Positions 54,485-63,208 of a stretch of 64,000 bases of DNA are shown here, piece after piece; position 1 is the first letter of the stretch, and each line of letters opens with the position of its first letter. Origin of the DNA: Clavibacter sp. A6099 (GTDB lineage Bacteria; Actinomycetota; Actinomycetes; Actinomycetales; Microbacteriaceae); assembly GCF_021919125.1 (NCBI RefSeq), contig NZ_CP083439.1, positions 2,604,001 through 2,668,000 on the forward strand, in the 5' to 3' direction. A program made the translations under genes and the position numbers. The notes under the pieces are model-generated. The model did no database searches. It was not told where the DNA came from and was given only the letters and a program-made list of their open reading frames with translations.

Positions 54485-56023
54485 TCAGCTCCGGGTCACG
54501 TCCAGCACCACGACCGCCCAGGACAGCGCCGGGAGCGTGAGCGTGAGGCGCCCGCCCTCGGCGTGCACGCCCTCGAGCGGCACGAGGCCGACCTGCTCGC
54601 CCGACTCCAGCGTGTTGCTCGCGTGCCGGTCGCCGCCGTCGGGCACGCGCAGGACCTCGGCGCGGAGGATCCGCCCGGCGTCGAGCCCGCGCAGCGCGAC
54701 CTCGGTCGACGCATCCTCCTCGAGCCCGCGGTTGGCGAGGAAGAGCGACACGGTGCCGGCCTCGTCGTCCCAGGTCGCGCTCACGTCGACCACGTCGGCC
54801 GTGCCGAACCGGTCGTTGTCGTAGCGGTCGCTGTCGACCTCGACCTGGAGGATCCGACCCGTCGCGAGCTGCGCCATGCGGGCGAACGGCCAGAAGATCG
54901 ACTGGCGCCAGGCGGGCCCGCCCTCCTCGCTGCGGATCGGCGCGATCACGTTGACGAGCTGCGCCTGGTTCGCGATCTTCACCCGGTCGCCGTGCCGCAG
55001 CAGCGAGTTGAGCAGCGTGCCGACGACCACCGCGTCGGTGACGCTGTACTCGTCCTCGATGACCCGCGGGTGCTCGCGCCAGCCCGCCTTCTCTATGCGG
55101 TGCGGCTGGTCCTCGCCGTCGAGCCCGCGCTGGTACCAGACGTTCCACTCGTCGAACGAGAGGTCGATGCGCTTGCGGTCCTTCAGGCGCGCGCCGGTCG
55201 CGTCCGCGGTCGCGACGACCGACTCGATGAAGAAGTCCATGTCCACGCTGCTCGCGAGGAAGCTCCGCACGTCGCCCTCGTGCTCGTAGTAGTAGGCGTG
55301 CAGCGAGACGTAGTCGACGACGTCGTACGTGTGGCCGAGCACGGTCTGCTCCCACTGGCCGAACGTCGGCATGCCCGAGTTGGAGCTGCCGCACGCGACC
55401 AGCTCGATGCTCGGATCCACCAGCCGCATGGCCTTGCCGGCCTCCTGCGCGAGGCGGCCGTACTCGTCGGGCGTCTTGTGCCCGATCTGCCACGGCCCGT
55501 CCATCTCGTTGCCGAGGCACCAGAGCTTGATGTCGAAGGGCTCCTCTGCGCCGTTCCTGCGGCGCATGTCGGAGTACTTCGATCCGCCGGGGTGGTTCGC
55601 GTACTCCACCAGCGAGCGCGCCGCGTCGACGCCGCGCGTGCCGAGGTTGATGGCCTCCATCACCTCGACGCCCGCGGCCTTCGACCAGCCCACGAACTCG
55701 TGCAGGCCGAACGCGTTCGTCTCCACGGTGTGCCAGGCGCCGTCGAGGCGGCGGGGCCGATCCCCGACCGGGCCGACGCCGTCCTCCCAGTCGTAGCCCG
55801 AGACGAAGTTGCCGCCGGGGTAGCGCACGACGGTCGCGCCGAGCTCCTTGGTGAGGTCGAGCACGTCCTGCCGGTAGCCCTCGGGCGTCGCGGTGGGATG
55901 GCCCGGCTCGTAGATGCCGCTGTAGACGCACCGTCCCATGTGCTCGACGAACGAGCCGAAGAGCCGGCGGGGCACGTCGCCGATGGTGAAGTCGCGGTCG
56001 ATGGTGATGCGGGCGCGCGTCAT
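54485..56023 (-). CDS. abfA: Alpha-L-arabinofuranosidase, GH51
   Basis: Removes terminal L-arabinofuranose from plant arabinans and arabinoxylans. The 512-aa protein has no signal peptide, so it acts inside the cell on imported oligosaccharides. The catalytic acid/base is Glu173 in LWCLGNEMDGPW, and the nucleophile is Glu292 in LSFDEWNVWY. FGSFVEHMGRCVYSGIYEPGH and VRYPGGNFVSGYDWEDG are GH51 hallmarks. It is the last gene of the LacI-controlled arabinoside operon, separated from the permease by a hairpin-containing gap. Confidence 0.95.
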   Translation of the reverse strand: MTRARITIDRDFTIGDVPRRLFGSFVEHMGRCVYSGIYEPGHPTATPEGYRQDVLDLTKELGATVVRYPGGNFVSGYDWEDGVGPVGDRPRRLDGAWHTVETNAFGLHEFVGWSKAAGVEVMEAINLGTRGVDAARSLVEYANHPGGSKYSDMRRRNGAEEPFDIKLWCLGNEMDGPWQIGHKTPDEYGRLAQEAGKAMRLVDPSIELVACGSSNSGMPTFGQWEQTVLGHTYDVVDYVSLHAYYYEHEGDVRSFLASSVDMDFFIESVVATADATGARLKDRKRIDLSFDEWNVWYQRGLDGEDQPHRIEKAGWREHPRVIEDEYSVTDAVVVGTLLNSLLRHGDRVKIANQAQLVNVIAPIRSEEGGPAWRQSIFWPFARMAQLATGRILQVEVDSDRYDNDRFGTADVVDVSATWDDEAGTVSLFLANRGLEEDASTEVALRGLDAGRILRAEVLRVPDGGDRHASNTLESGEQVGLVPLEGVHAEGGRLTLTLPALSWAVVVLDVTRS

Positions 56024-56044
56024 GGGCGTCCTCCTTCACGAGCG

Positions 56045-56067
56045 GCCCGGGCGCGTGCGTCCCGGGC
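56045..56067 (-). terminator. Intra-operon hairpin between permease and abfA
   Basis: GCCCGGG-N9-CCCGGGC, a perfect 7-bp stem in the 82-bp gap. It could be a partial terminator or an mRNA-stabilising element that sets abfA expression apart from the transporter. Confidence 0.45.
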
Positions 56068-56105
56068 GGGATGGGTGGTGCGGGTCGGGCTGTCGTCGCG
56101 CGGCA

Positions 56106-57026
56106 TCACTGCCCGCCGAAGCCGGTGGTCGAGATGCCCTTGATGATCTGGCGCTGGAAGAAGAGGAACACCAGGATCAGCGGCAGCGCGGCGAGCACGG
56201 CCGACGCCATGTTCTGCGCGTACTGGATCCCGTAGGCGTTCTTCACGGTCTGCAGGCCGACCGGCAGGGTCATGAGCGTGGCGTCGTTCGTGGCGATGAA
56301 GGGCCAGAGGAAGTTGTTCCACGCGCCGATGAAGACGAAGATCGCGACCGCCGAGAGGATGGGGCGCGACAGCGGCATCACGATCTGCAGGAACACGCGC
56401 ACGCGTCCCGCGCCGTCGACGCGCGCGGCGTCCTCCAGCTCGATCGGGATCTGGTCGAAGAACGCCTTCAGGATGAACACCATGGCCGGCTGCACGATCT
56501 GCGGCAGGATCACGGCCCAGAGGGTGTCCACCAGGTTGAACGACAGCATCTGGTAGAAGAGCGGGACGATGAGGATCTGCGGCGGGATGATGATCGACGC
56601 GACGATCGCGCCCATCAGCAGCTTGCGGCCGCGGAAGTCGATGCGGCTGAGCGCGTAGCCGGCGAGGGCCGAGAACACGACCGCGACCACGGTGATCACC
56701 GTGCTCGTCAGCAGGCTGTTCCACGTCCACAGCGGGATGGTGCCGCCGTTCAGCACCGACGCGTAGGCGTCGAGCGTGAAGCCGCCGGCCGGGAGGATCG
56801 TCACCGGGAAGGCCGCGGCGTCCGTCTCCGACTTGAACGACGTGAGCACCGCCCAGAGGAACGGCAGCAGCCACGCGGCGGCGAGCACGATGAGGATCAG
56901 TAGCGCGGCGATCCGCGACGGGGCGAACCGCGGCGTCCCCGTGCGGCCCTGGCGGGCGACGGCGCCGGTCGCGGGCCTCCGGGCGAGCGTGCCGGAGGAG
57001 AAGGCGGGACGGGTGGCGGTGGTCAT
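56106..57026 (-). CDS. ABC sugar transporter permease (MalG-like)
   Basis: A 306-aa inner-membrane permease with six helices. The ATPase-docking loop is IELEDAARVDGAGRVRVFLQ. The N-terminal LLPFLWAVLTSFKS and the family ending FFQRQIIKGISTTGFGG are typical. ATG 57026 lies in the stop of the partner permease (ATGA). With the partner and the Tat-type binding lipoprotein it would import arabino-oligosaccharides for the intracellular arabinofuranosidase. Confidence 0.93.
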   Translation of the reverse strand: MTTATRPAFSSGTLARRPATGAVARQGRTGTPRFAPSRIAALLILIVLAAAWLLPFLWAVLTSFKSETDAAAFPVTILPAGGFTLDAYASVLNGGTIPLWTWNSLLTSTVITVVAVVFSALAGYALSRIDFRGRKLLMGAIVASIIIPPQILIVPLFYQMLSFNLVDTLWAVILPQIVQPAMVFILKAFFDQIPIELEDAARVDGAGRVRVFLQIVMPLSRPILSAVAIFVFIGAWNNFLWPFIATNDATLMTLPVGLQTVKNAYGIQYAQNMASAVLAALPLILVFLFFQRQIIKGISTTGFGGQ

Positions 57027-57967
57027 GACTTCCTCCGGGTCGCGGTGAACTGGATGACCGAGATCACGACGATCAGGGCGAAGAAGATGTACGAGATGGC
57101 GGCCGAGTAGCCGAAGCGGAAGCCGGTGAACCCGGTCTCGAAGACGTACTGCACGATGGGCCGCGTCGATCCGCCTGGCCCGCCCGCGGTCATCTGGTAG
57201 ATCTGGTCGAAGACCTTGAGCGACGCGAGCACCTGCAGGATCGCGAGGAGCGCGGTGGTCGGGGCGAGCTGCGGGATCGTGATGGAGAACAGCTGCCGCC
57301 ACTTGCCCGCGCCGTCGAGCGCGGCCGCCTCGTACTGCTGGTCGGGGATGTTCTGCAGCGCCGCCAGGTAGATGAGGAAGTTGAACCCGACGGTCCACCA
57401 CACGGTGGTGACGACGACGCTCGTCATGGCGAGGTTCGAGTCCTGGAGCCACGCGGGCTGCGGGAGGCCGAACGCCCCGGCGATCGCGTTGACGACGCCG
57501 AGCTGCGGGTTGTACATCCACAGCCAGAACAGCGACACCACCGTGGACGCGAGCAGGAACGGCAGGAAGAACGCCAGCCGCCAGAGCCACTGGCCGGGGA
57601 GGCCGAGGTTCACGAGCAGCGCGAGCACGAGGCCGACGACCAGGAGCGGGATGGTGCTCGCGATCGTGAACACCACGGTGTTGCCGAGCGAGCGCCACAT
57701 CTGGCTGTCGCCGAACGCCTCGAAGTAGTTCGCGAAGCCGATGAGCTCGCTGTTGGCGCCCGTGAGGCTCTGCCCGGTGAGGCTCTGGTAGAAGCCGTAG
57801 AGGACGGGCCAGACCAGGAACACCAGGAAGGTGATGAGGAACGGGGCGATGAAGAGCATGCCCTGGGTCTGCTCCTTGGCCTTGACCTTGGGCTGCCCGA
57901 CGGCGGGCCGCGGGGAGGCTGGCCCGGCCGCGGGGGCGACCGGGGTGGGTGGTGCTGCTGTCGTCAC
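57023..57967 (-). CDS. ABC sugar transporter permease (MalF-like)
   Basis: A 314-aa inner-membrane permease with six helices after a Pro/Ala-rich cytoplasmic start. FLVWPVLYGFYQSL opens the membrane domain, and the docking loop is QYEAAALDGAGKWRQLFSITIP, close to the EAA consensus. AGGPGGSTRPIVQYVFETGF near the end is a MalF-type marker. The 93-bp gap to the binding-protein gene contains an imperfect GC-rich stem, possibly protecting that mRNA end. Confidence 0.93.
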   Translation of the reverse strand: MTTAAPPTPVAPAAGPASPRPAVGQPKVKAKEQTQGMLFIAPFLITFLVFLVWPVLYGFYQSLTGQSLTGANSELIGFANYFEAFGDSQMWRSLGNTVVFTIASTIPLLVVGLVLALLVNLGLPGQWLWRLAFFLPFLLASTVVSLFWLWMYNPQLGVVNAIAGAFGLPQPAWLQDSNLAMTSVVVTTVWWTVGFNFLIYLAALQNIPDQQYEAAALDGAGKWRQLFSITIPQLAPTTALLAILQVLASLKVFDQIYQMTAGGPGGSTRPIVQYVFETGFTGFRFGYSAAISYIFFALIVVISVIQFTATRRKS

Positions 57968-58060
57968 GAGTGGACTCCTTCGTCGTTTCGCTGGGAAGAG
58001 GGTGCGGCGCCGCGCACGGGCGGCGGCCGCGGGGTCGATCGGGCGCTGCGGGGTCGCGCG

Positions 58061-59410
58061 CTACAGGGGGTTGGGCTTGGCGAGCAGCGCGTCGATCTGC
58101 CGGATGAAGGCGTCGAGGCCATCGCCCGCCTCCTGGCGCCCGAGGAACACGTTCTGCACGTTCTCGGCGAAGTACGTCTGGAAGTCGGAGCCGGATCCGG
58201 TGAAGTACGCCACCGGGTCGTACTCGATCTGCTCGGCCGCGTTCGCGTAGTGCGCCTGCGGAAGGAGCTCCGCGTACTCGGGGCTGTCGACGATGGGCTT
58301 GTACGCCGGGATGTGCCCGGCGCCCGCCCACTGCAGCGAGTTCTTCAGCAGGTCGGCGACGAACGCGTACGTCCTCTCGCGCTTGACCGGATCCGGCGAG
58401 CTCTGGTGCGGCAGCACGAACGCGTGCGAGTCGGCGAAGGTCGCGGGCGTCCCGAACAGGTTCGGGATGGGCATCGCGTCGAACGGCACCTCCGCCTTCT
58501 GGAAGGTGGGGAGCTCCCACACGCCCGTGACGATGGCACCGCTCTTGGCGCCCGCGAACTCGGCGATGGCGGTGCCCGCGTCGCCGCTCGGGGTGGCGAT
58601 CGTGCCGTCGAGCAGGGTCTGGATGTACTCGAGCGACGCGACGGCCTTGTCGCGGTCGTAGACGACCTGGCCGCCCGTGGGCAGCTCCATGTCGCCGCCC
58701 ATCTGCTTGTAGAACGTGTAGAAGAGACGCCACATCTGGGCGCCGTCGCCGAGGTACCCGTAGCTCAGGGCGTGCTCGCCGGTGACGACCTGCATCGCCC
58801 GCATGACCTCGAGGAACCGGTCAGGCGACGTGATCTCCTCGAGCTGGCCGTCACCGCCCAGCACGCCCGCCTGGGCCGCGATGTCCGTGTTGTACATGAG
58901 GATGAACGGGTGGCTGTCGAGGGCGATCGAGTACAGCTGCCCGTCGACGACGCCCTTGTCCCAGACGCGCGGCTCGAAGTCGGCCTGGGTGACGCCGAGC
59001 TCGGCGAGCCTGTCGGTGTCCCATGCGTCGAGCAGGCCGCCGGGCGCGAAGCCGGGCACGCGGGCCGCGTGCATGATGGCGACGTCGGGGGCGCGGCCGC
59101 CGACCGACGCCATGGCGAGCTTCGTGTAGTACGGCTGGCCCCAGGCGAGGACGGTGGCCGTGACGTCGAAGCCGCCGCCGGAGTCGTTCGCCTCCTTCAC
59201 CATCTCCGTCATGCGGATGCCGTCGCCGCCGGACAGCAGGTGCCAGTACTTCAGGTCGACGATGCCGCCGGCCGACGCCACCTGGGGCGCGCAGCCCGAG
59301 AGTCCGCCGACCAGGAACGCGCCGCCCAGGGCCGCCGCTCCGCCCATGAGGATCTGACGCCTCGACCATGCCGAGGGACGTCCCCCGGCCTTTCCCGTAA
59401 CAGGATCCAT
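58061..59410 (-). CDS. ABC sugar-binding lipoprotein with twin-arginine signal
   Basis: A 449-aa family 1 solute-binding protein. The N-terminus has a twin-arginine motif SRRQIL followed by a hydrophobic run and lipobox LSGC, suggesting a Tat-exported lipoprotein. The ligand domain begins LKYWHLLSGGDGIRM and has typical late segments FADSHAFVLPHQSS and FLGRQEAGDGLDAF. Probable ligands are arabino-oligosaccharides, from the operon context. The frame extends 18 codons upstream, but ATG 59410 has AAGGAG with good spacing. A LacI-type operator sits just upstream. Confidence 0.92.
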   Translation of the reverse strand: MDPVTGKAGGRPSAWSRRQILMGGAAALGGAFLVGGLSGCAPQVASAGGIVDLKYWHLLSGGDGIRMTEMVKEANDSGGGFDVTATVLAWGQPYYTKLAMASVGGRAPDVAIMHAARVPGFAPGGLLDAWDTDRLAELGVTQADFEPRVWDKGVVDGQLYSIALDSHPFILMYNTDIAAQAGVLGGDGQLEEITSPDRFLEVMRAMQVVTGEHALSYGYLGDGAQMWRLFYTFYKQMGGDMELPTGGQVVYDRDKAVASLEYIQTLLDGTIATPSGDAGTAIAEFAGAKSGAIVTGVWELPTFQKAEVPFDAMPIPNLFGTPATFADSHAFVLPHQSSPDPVKRERTYAFVADLLKNSLQWAGAGHIPAYKPIVDSPEYAELLPQAHYANAAEQIEYDPVAYFTGSGSDFQTYFAENVQNVFLGRQEAGDGLDAFIRQIDALLAKPNPL

Positions 59411-59437
59411 TGACCACTCCTTCGTGATGCGACGATC

Positions 59438-59453
59438 ATTACATCGTTGTAAT
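59438..59453. promoter_or_regulatory. LacI-type operator upstream of the binding-protein gene
   Basis: ATTACATCGTTGTAAT, a 16-bp palindrome with central CG and one mismatched pair, 28 bases before the start codon. A central CpG is typical of LacI-family sites. The regulator gene is immediately upstream. Confidence 0.7.
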
Positions 59454-59500
59454 GCGGAGCGCAACGTTTCCCCGGGCCGATCCGACGGAGGCTCGCGGTC

Positions 59501-59530
59501 GGGTCAGGCCGGGTCAGGCCGGGTCAGGCG
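59501..59530. repeat. 10-bp tandem repeat, three copies
   Basis: GGGTCAGGC(C/G) repeated at 59501, 59511 and 59521. The last copy contains the stop codon of the LacI gene, so copy-number change could alter its final residues. Confidence 0.85.
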
Positions 59531-60525
59531 GTCGGGCGCGTGCTGCCGCGGACGACTATGCGGTGCGGGATCACGAGCTGCACGGGCGGGCCGTCGCGCT
59601 CCTCGATCCGGCGCACCAGCTGGCCGACGGCCGCCTCCGCGTACGCGCGGATGTCGAAGTGCACGGTGGTGAGGGTGGGGATCGAGAAGCGCGACTGGTC
59701 GACGTCGTCGAAGCCCGCGACCTGGATGTCCTCGGGTACGCGGATGCCGTGGTCGGCGAGCGCGCGCAGGACGCCGAACGCGAGGCCGTCCGTGAAGCAG
59801 AACAGCGCGTCCGGGAGGGGGTTGCCGTCGGCCAGCCAGGCGTCGACGGCCTCGGCGCCTGACGCGCTGTTCCAGCCCGTCCGGTCGATCTCGACGGGCT
59901 CCTCGCCCGCCTCCTCCATCGCGCGCCGGTAGCCGATGCGGCGGAGGTCGCCTGCCGCGGACTCCTCGCGCGTGGCCGTGCCGAGCGCCGCGATGCGACG
60001 GGCGCCCGTGCCGAGGAGGTGGCGCGTCATGTCGTACGCCGCCTGGACGCTGTCGACGAGCACCCGGTCGACGATCTCCTGCTCGACCTCGCCGATGACC
60101 ACGACGGGCGGGAGCGACTCGGCCCGCGCGATGGCGCTCCGGGACAGCAGGACGGGGTTGAGGATCAGGCCGTCGACGAGGTGCTCGCGCGCCCGGGACA
60201 TCAGGTCGCGCTCGCGGTCGGGCCGCGAGCCCGTCTCCTCCATCTGGATGCTGTAGCCGGCCTCGTGCGCCACCTCCACCAGGTGATGCGCGAGCTCGGC
60301 GGAGTAGGCGGTGCCGAGGTCGGGCAGGGCGACCGCGATGACGCCCGTGCGCCCGTTGCGAAGGCCGCGCGCGGACAGGTTCGGCACGTAGTCGAGGTCG
60401 GCGACCGCCCGCTCGACGCGCTCGCGGGTGGCGGGGCTCACGGCGACGCGGCCCGTGATTACGTTCGAGACCGTCTTCGGGGAGACCCCGGCGCGCGCGG
60501 CGACGTCCTTCACTGTCGCGCGCAT
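59524..60525 (-). CDS. LacI-family transcriptional regulator of the arabinoside operon
   Basis: A 333-aa repressor. The N-terminal LacI HTH is TVKDVAARAGVSPKTVSNV with the hinge helix YVPNLSARGLRNGRTGVIAV. The periplasmic-binding-like effector domain (about 60-333) ends with VAGFDDVDQSRFSIPTLTTV. It probably represses the downstream binding-protein/permease/abfA genes until an arabinoside binds. The open frame runs 39 codons further upstream. ATG 60525 is preferred because GGGAGG lies at ideal spacing and the HTH begins at residue 3. Confidence 0.93.
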   Translation of the reverse strand: MRATVKDVAARAGVSPKTVSNVITGRVAVSPATRERVERAVADLDYVPNLSARGLRNGRTGVIAVALPDLGTAYSAELAHHLVEVAHEAGYSIQMEETGSRPDRERDLMSRAREHLVDGLILNPVLLSRSAIARAESLPPVVVIGEVEQEIVDRVLVDSVQAAYDMTRHLLGTGARRIAALGTATREESAAGDLRRIGYRRAMEEAGEEPVEIDRTGWNSASGAEAVDAWLADGNPLPDALFCFTDGLAFGVLRALADHGIRVPEDIQVAGFDDVDQSRFSIPTLTTVHFDIRAYAEAAVGQLVRRIEERDGPPVQLVIPHRIVVRGSTRPTA

Positions 60526-60582
60526 GGTCCTCCCGGGGCCGACCGTCGGCGGCGTCTGCCGCACGCGGTGCCCTGCGAATCT

Positions 60583-60596
60583 AATGCACACGCATT
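60583..60596. promoter_or_regulatory. Inverted repeat upstream of the LacI gene
   Basis: AATGC-ACAC-GCATT, perfect, 57 bases before the LacI start and 48 before the divergent gene. A possible autoregulatory site; its sequence differs from the operator at 59438. Confidence 0.45.
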
Positions 60597-60644
60597 CCCC
60601 CGCCCGCGGAGGCGACGCCCGGGAGCGCCCGGCATACTTCACGG

Positions 60645-61082
60645 ATGATCTCCACCGCGCACGCCACGACCCTCCTGGAGCTCGGCCTCGAGTGGAGCCC
60701 CGAGCCCGGCGACCGGTTCCGGATCCGCGGCCAGGGCTTCGAGTCCGACGTATTCACCATCAGCGAGCTCACGATCGAGGCGCACGAGCACGCCACCGGC
60801 ACCGTGCTGGGCTTCAACGGGACGACCGAGTGGGCGCTCGACTCCGTGGCCCTCGAGGACAGCCTGTGGCTGCCGCGCGAGGACCAGCTCCGGGCGCTGC
60901 TCGGCGGGGCGTTCCGATCGCTGCGGCGCGAGATCGGCGGCGCGGAGGACGGCGCGCACGTGGTGCTCGTCGTGATCGACGGCGCAGAGGTGGAGCACCG
61001 CGACCTCGAGGCCGAGGAGGCCTACGCGAAGGCGCTCATCGCCGTGATGGAGGCCGCGGCACCGACGACGCCCGGCGCCTGA
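60645..61082 (+). CDS. Conserved hypothetical protein, 145 aa
   Basis: A small soluble acidic protein without a recognised domain. It has a conserved-looking core, FTISELTIEAHEHATGT, followed by GFNGTTEWALDSV and LWLPREDQLRALLGG. I have the impression of similar actinobacterial proteins misannotated as pilus-assembly CpaE, but there is no ATPase motif. CATACT, a near-consensus -10, lies exactly six bases before ATG 60645. It is divergent from the LacI gene. Confidence 0.7.
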   Translation: MISTAHATTLLELGLEWSPEPGDRFRIRGQGFESDVFTISELTIEAHEHATGTVLGFNGTTEWALDSVALEDSLWLPREDQLRALLGGAFRSLRREIGGAEDGAHVVLVVIDGAEVEHRDLEAEEAYAKALIAVMEAAAPTTPGA

Positions 61083-61101
61083 GGCGTACCGGCCGGCGGG
61101 C

Positions 61102-61500
61102 TCAGGCCCGCGCGCGCCGGCGGACGACGACGGCCGAGATCGCGCGCCAGCCGAGCATCAGGAGCCCCAGGATGATCGCCGTCGTGATGACGAACGGCAC
61201 CACCACGCCCTCGCCGCTGAGCGCGCGGAGCACCATGCCGACCACGAGCGTCACTCCCCACACCACGAGGCCGGTGGGCACGACGCGCGAGGGGCTCCGC
61301 CAGGCCCGGGCGACGATCCAGCCGGCGAGCCCGCCCGCGAGGAAGGGCCACGCGGTGCCGAGGACGCCCGAGGGCGCGAGGTCCTCGCCGTGGCTCGCCC
61401 GGCCGATGAGGACGAAGACGACGATGAGCGCGGCGTCGAGGACGACGGCGCGGACGATCTCGGGACGGGCGGCGCGGCGGCGGGAGGTGCGGGGAGTCAC
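61102..61500 (-). CDS. DUF3054 family membrane protein
   Basis: A 132-aa membrane protein with four hydrophobic helices. The DUF3054 pattern is visible in LDAALIVVFVLIGRASHGED, then WPFLAGGLAGWIVARAW and GVTLVVGMVLRALSGEG. Function unknown. The start is GTG 61500, fixed by TAGGAT exactly six bases upstream. It ends 19 bases from the convergent hypothetical gene and starts nine bases from the methyltransferase stop on the same strand. Confidence 0.85.
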   Translation of the reverse strand: MTPRTSRRRAARPEIVRAVVLDAALIVVFVLIGRASHGEDLAPSGVLGTAWPFLAGGLAGWIVARAWRSPSRVVPTGLVVWGVTLVVGMVLRALSGEGVVVPFVITTAIILGLLMLGWRAISAVVVRRRARA

Positions 61501-61509
61501 CCGGCGATC

Positions 61510-63132
61510 CTAGGCGTCGCGCGCTGGGCGGTCGGCGAGTCCGTCGTCGTCGGGCACCGCGCCGGGGAGCGTGAGGAACCCGTCGGCGACGAGCGCGCGG
61601 ACCCGCGGGAGCAGCTCGGCGCGCAGGGCGACCGCGTCCACGCCGGTGAGCTGCGCGACGGCGTCGACGATGGCGCCCACCGCGAGCTCTCCGTCGCACG
61701 CGCCGACGAGCGCCGCGAGCCCGGTGTCGAGCGGCACCTCGCGGCCGAAGCCCGCGCCCTGGCGGAGCGTCATGACCGTGGGATCCTCGGCACCAGGCCA
61801 GTAGTGCCGCTCCTCCGTGACGTCGCCAGCCACCACGAGCGCGAGCCCGGCGAGCGCGCGGTCGTCGACGCCGGCGAGGGCGTCGTGCGCGGCGAGCGAG
61901 GCCTGGAGGTGGTCGCCGAGGCCCGTCGGGTTGTGGCCGAGGCCGCCGTGCAGCCGCTCGATCCGGCGGAGCGTCGGCGTCCCCGCAGCGGGGCGACGGA
62001 GGGTGAGGTAGCCGAAGCCGACCGCGTCGACGCCGCGCGCGGCGAAGTCGTCGAGCCAGGCGTCCATGAGCGCCTCCGACTCGGGCGTGCCGGCTCGGGT
62101 GCCGCCGTCGCGGATCCACGTCTCCGCGTACAGCGCGGCGTCCTGCACCTCGCGCTCGACGACCCAGGCGTCGAGGCCGGATCCGGTGCGCGCGGCCGCC
62201 CGGTCGAGCCAGCCCGCGACGCGCTCGAGGCCGGGCTCCCCGGCGCGGTGCTCCCAGTTGCCGAGCAGCTGCGCGACACCGCCGGGCGTGAGGTGGTCCG
62301 CGAGGTCGGCGACGACGCCCTCGACGAGCGCGTCGCCGACGAGCCCGGCGTCGCGGTACTCGTAGGCGGGCACACCCTCCGCGCGCGGCGTGATCACGAA
62401 CGGCGGGTTGGAGACGATGTGGTCGAACCGCTCCCCCGCCACCGGCTCGAACAGGCTGCCGAGCCGCAGCTCGATGGTCGTGATCCCGTTGAGCGCCGCG
62501 TTGAGCGCCGCGAACGCGAGGGCGCGCGCGGAGATGTCGGTCGCCACGACGCGGTCGGCGTGGCGGGACGCGTGCAGCGCCTGGATCCCGCAGCCGGTGC
62601 CGAGGTCGAGCGCGGTGGCGACGGGCGCGGAGATCATGAGGCCGCTGAGGGTGGCGGACGCGCCGCCGACGCCGAGCACGTGGTCCTCGTCGAGGGCACC
62701 GCCGGTGGCGAGCTCGCCCAGGTCGGACGCGATCCACCACTCGCCGACGCCGTGCGCGTCGATGAAGCCGTAGGGGCGGAGGTCGACGGCCGGGCGCACC
62801 CGCTCGCCGTCGACCTCGACGAGGCCGAGGCGCGCGGCGCCGCCGAGCCCCAAGGTCGGCAGGGCCGCGCGGAGGTCGTCCGCATCGACCGGGTCGCCGA
62901 GCACGAACAGGGCCGCGAGCACGGCTGCGGCGGGGAGCCCGTCGGACGTGCGGGCGGCCTCCACGGCGCGACGGGCCGGGATCCGGTTCCCACGGTGCAG
63001 CGCCTGGCCGGCGGCGTCGCCCCAGACGCCGAGCGCCGACGCCAGCGTGAAGGGCGCCGCCTCGAGGTCCGCCCGCAGCGCCCGCACCTCGGGGGTCGCG
63101 ACGGTCACGGGCGGGATCGCGGGGCGGGGCAT
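61510..63132 (-). CDS. Class I SAM-dependent methyltransferase, RsmC/HemK-like, with extra domains
   Basis: A 540-aa protein. An N-terminal helical domain (about 1-150) precedes a methyltransferase domain (about 160-330) with the SAM loop ALDLGTGCGIQAL, acidic VATDIS and the amino-methylating motif SNPPF. A C-terminal domain (about 340-540) follows. The NPPF motif points to an N-methyltransferase acting on nucleic acid or protein Gln, as in RsmC or PrmC; the target is unknown. The three-domain length is typical of an actinobacterial subfamily. ATG 63132 has TAAGCT exactly six bases upstream. Confidence 0.88.
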   Translation of the reverse strand: MPRPAIPPVTVATPEVRALRADLEAAPFTLASALGVWGDAAGQALHRGNRIPARRAVEAARTSDGLPAAAVLAALFVLGDPVDADDLRAALPTLGLGGAARLGLVEVDGERVRPAVDLRPYGFIDAHGVGEWWIASDLGELATGGALDEDHVLGVGGASATLSGLMISAPVATALDLGTGCGIQALHASRHADRVVATDISARALAFAALNAALNGITTIELRLGSLFEPVAGERFDHIVSNPPFVITPRAEGVPAYEYRDAGLVGDALVEGVVADLADHLTPGGVAQLLGNWEHRAGEPGLERVAGWLDRAAARTGSGLDAWVVEREVQDAALYAETWIRDGGTRAGTPESEALMDAWLDDFAARGVDAVGFGYLTLRRPAAGTPTLRRIERLHGGLGHNPTGLGDHLQASLAAHDALAGVDDRALAGLALVVAGDVTEERHYWPGAEDPTVMTLRQGAGFGREVPLDTGLAALVGACDGELAVGAIVDAVAQLTGVDAVALRAELLPRVRALVADGFLTLPGAVPDDDGLADRPARDA

Positions 63133-63208
63133 TGGTCGAGCTTAACCGGCGAGGCGCCGGCCGCCGGGCGGGTGCCCGACGACCGGCGCCGTGGATGCGG
63201 GATGCTGC

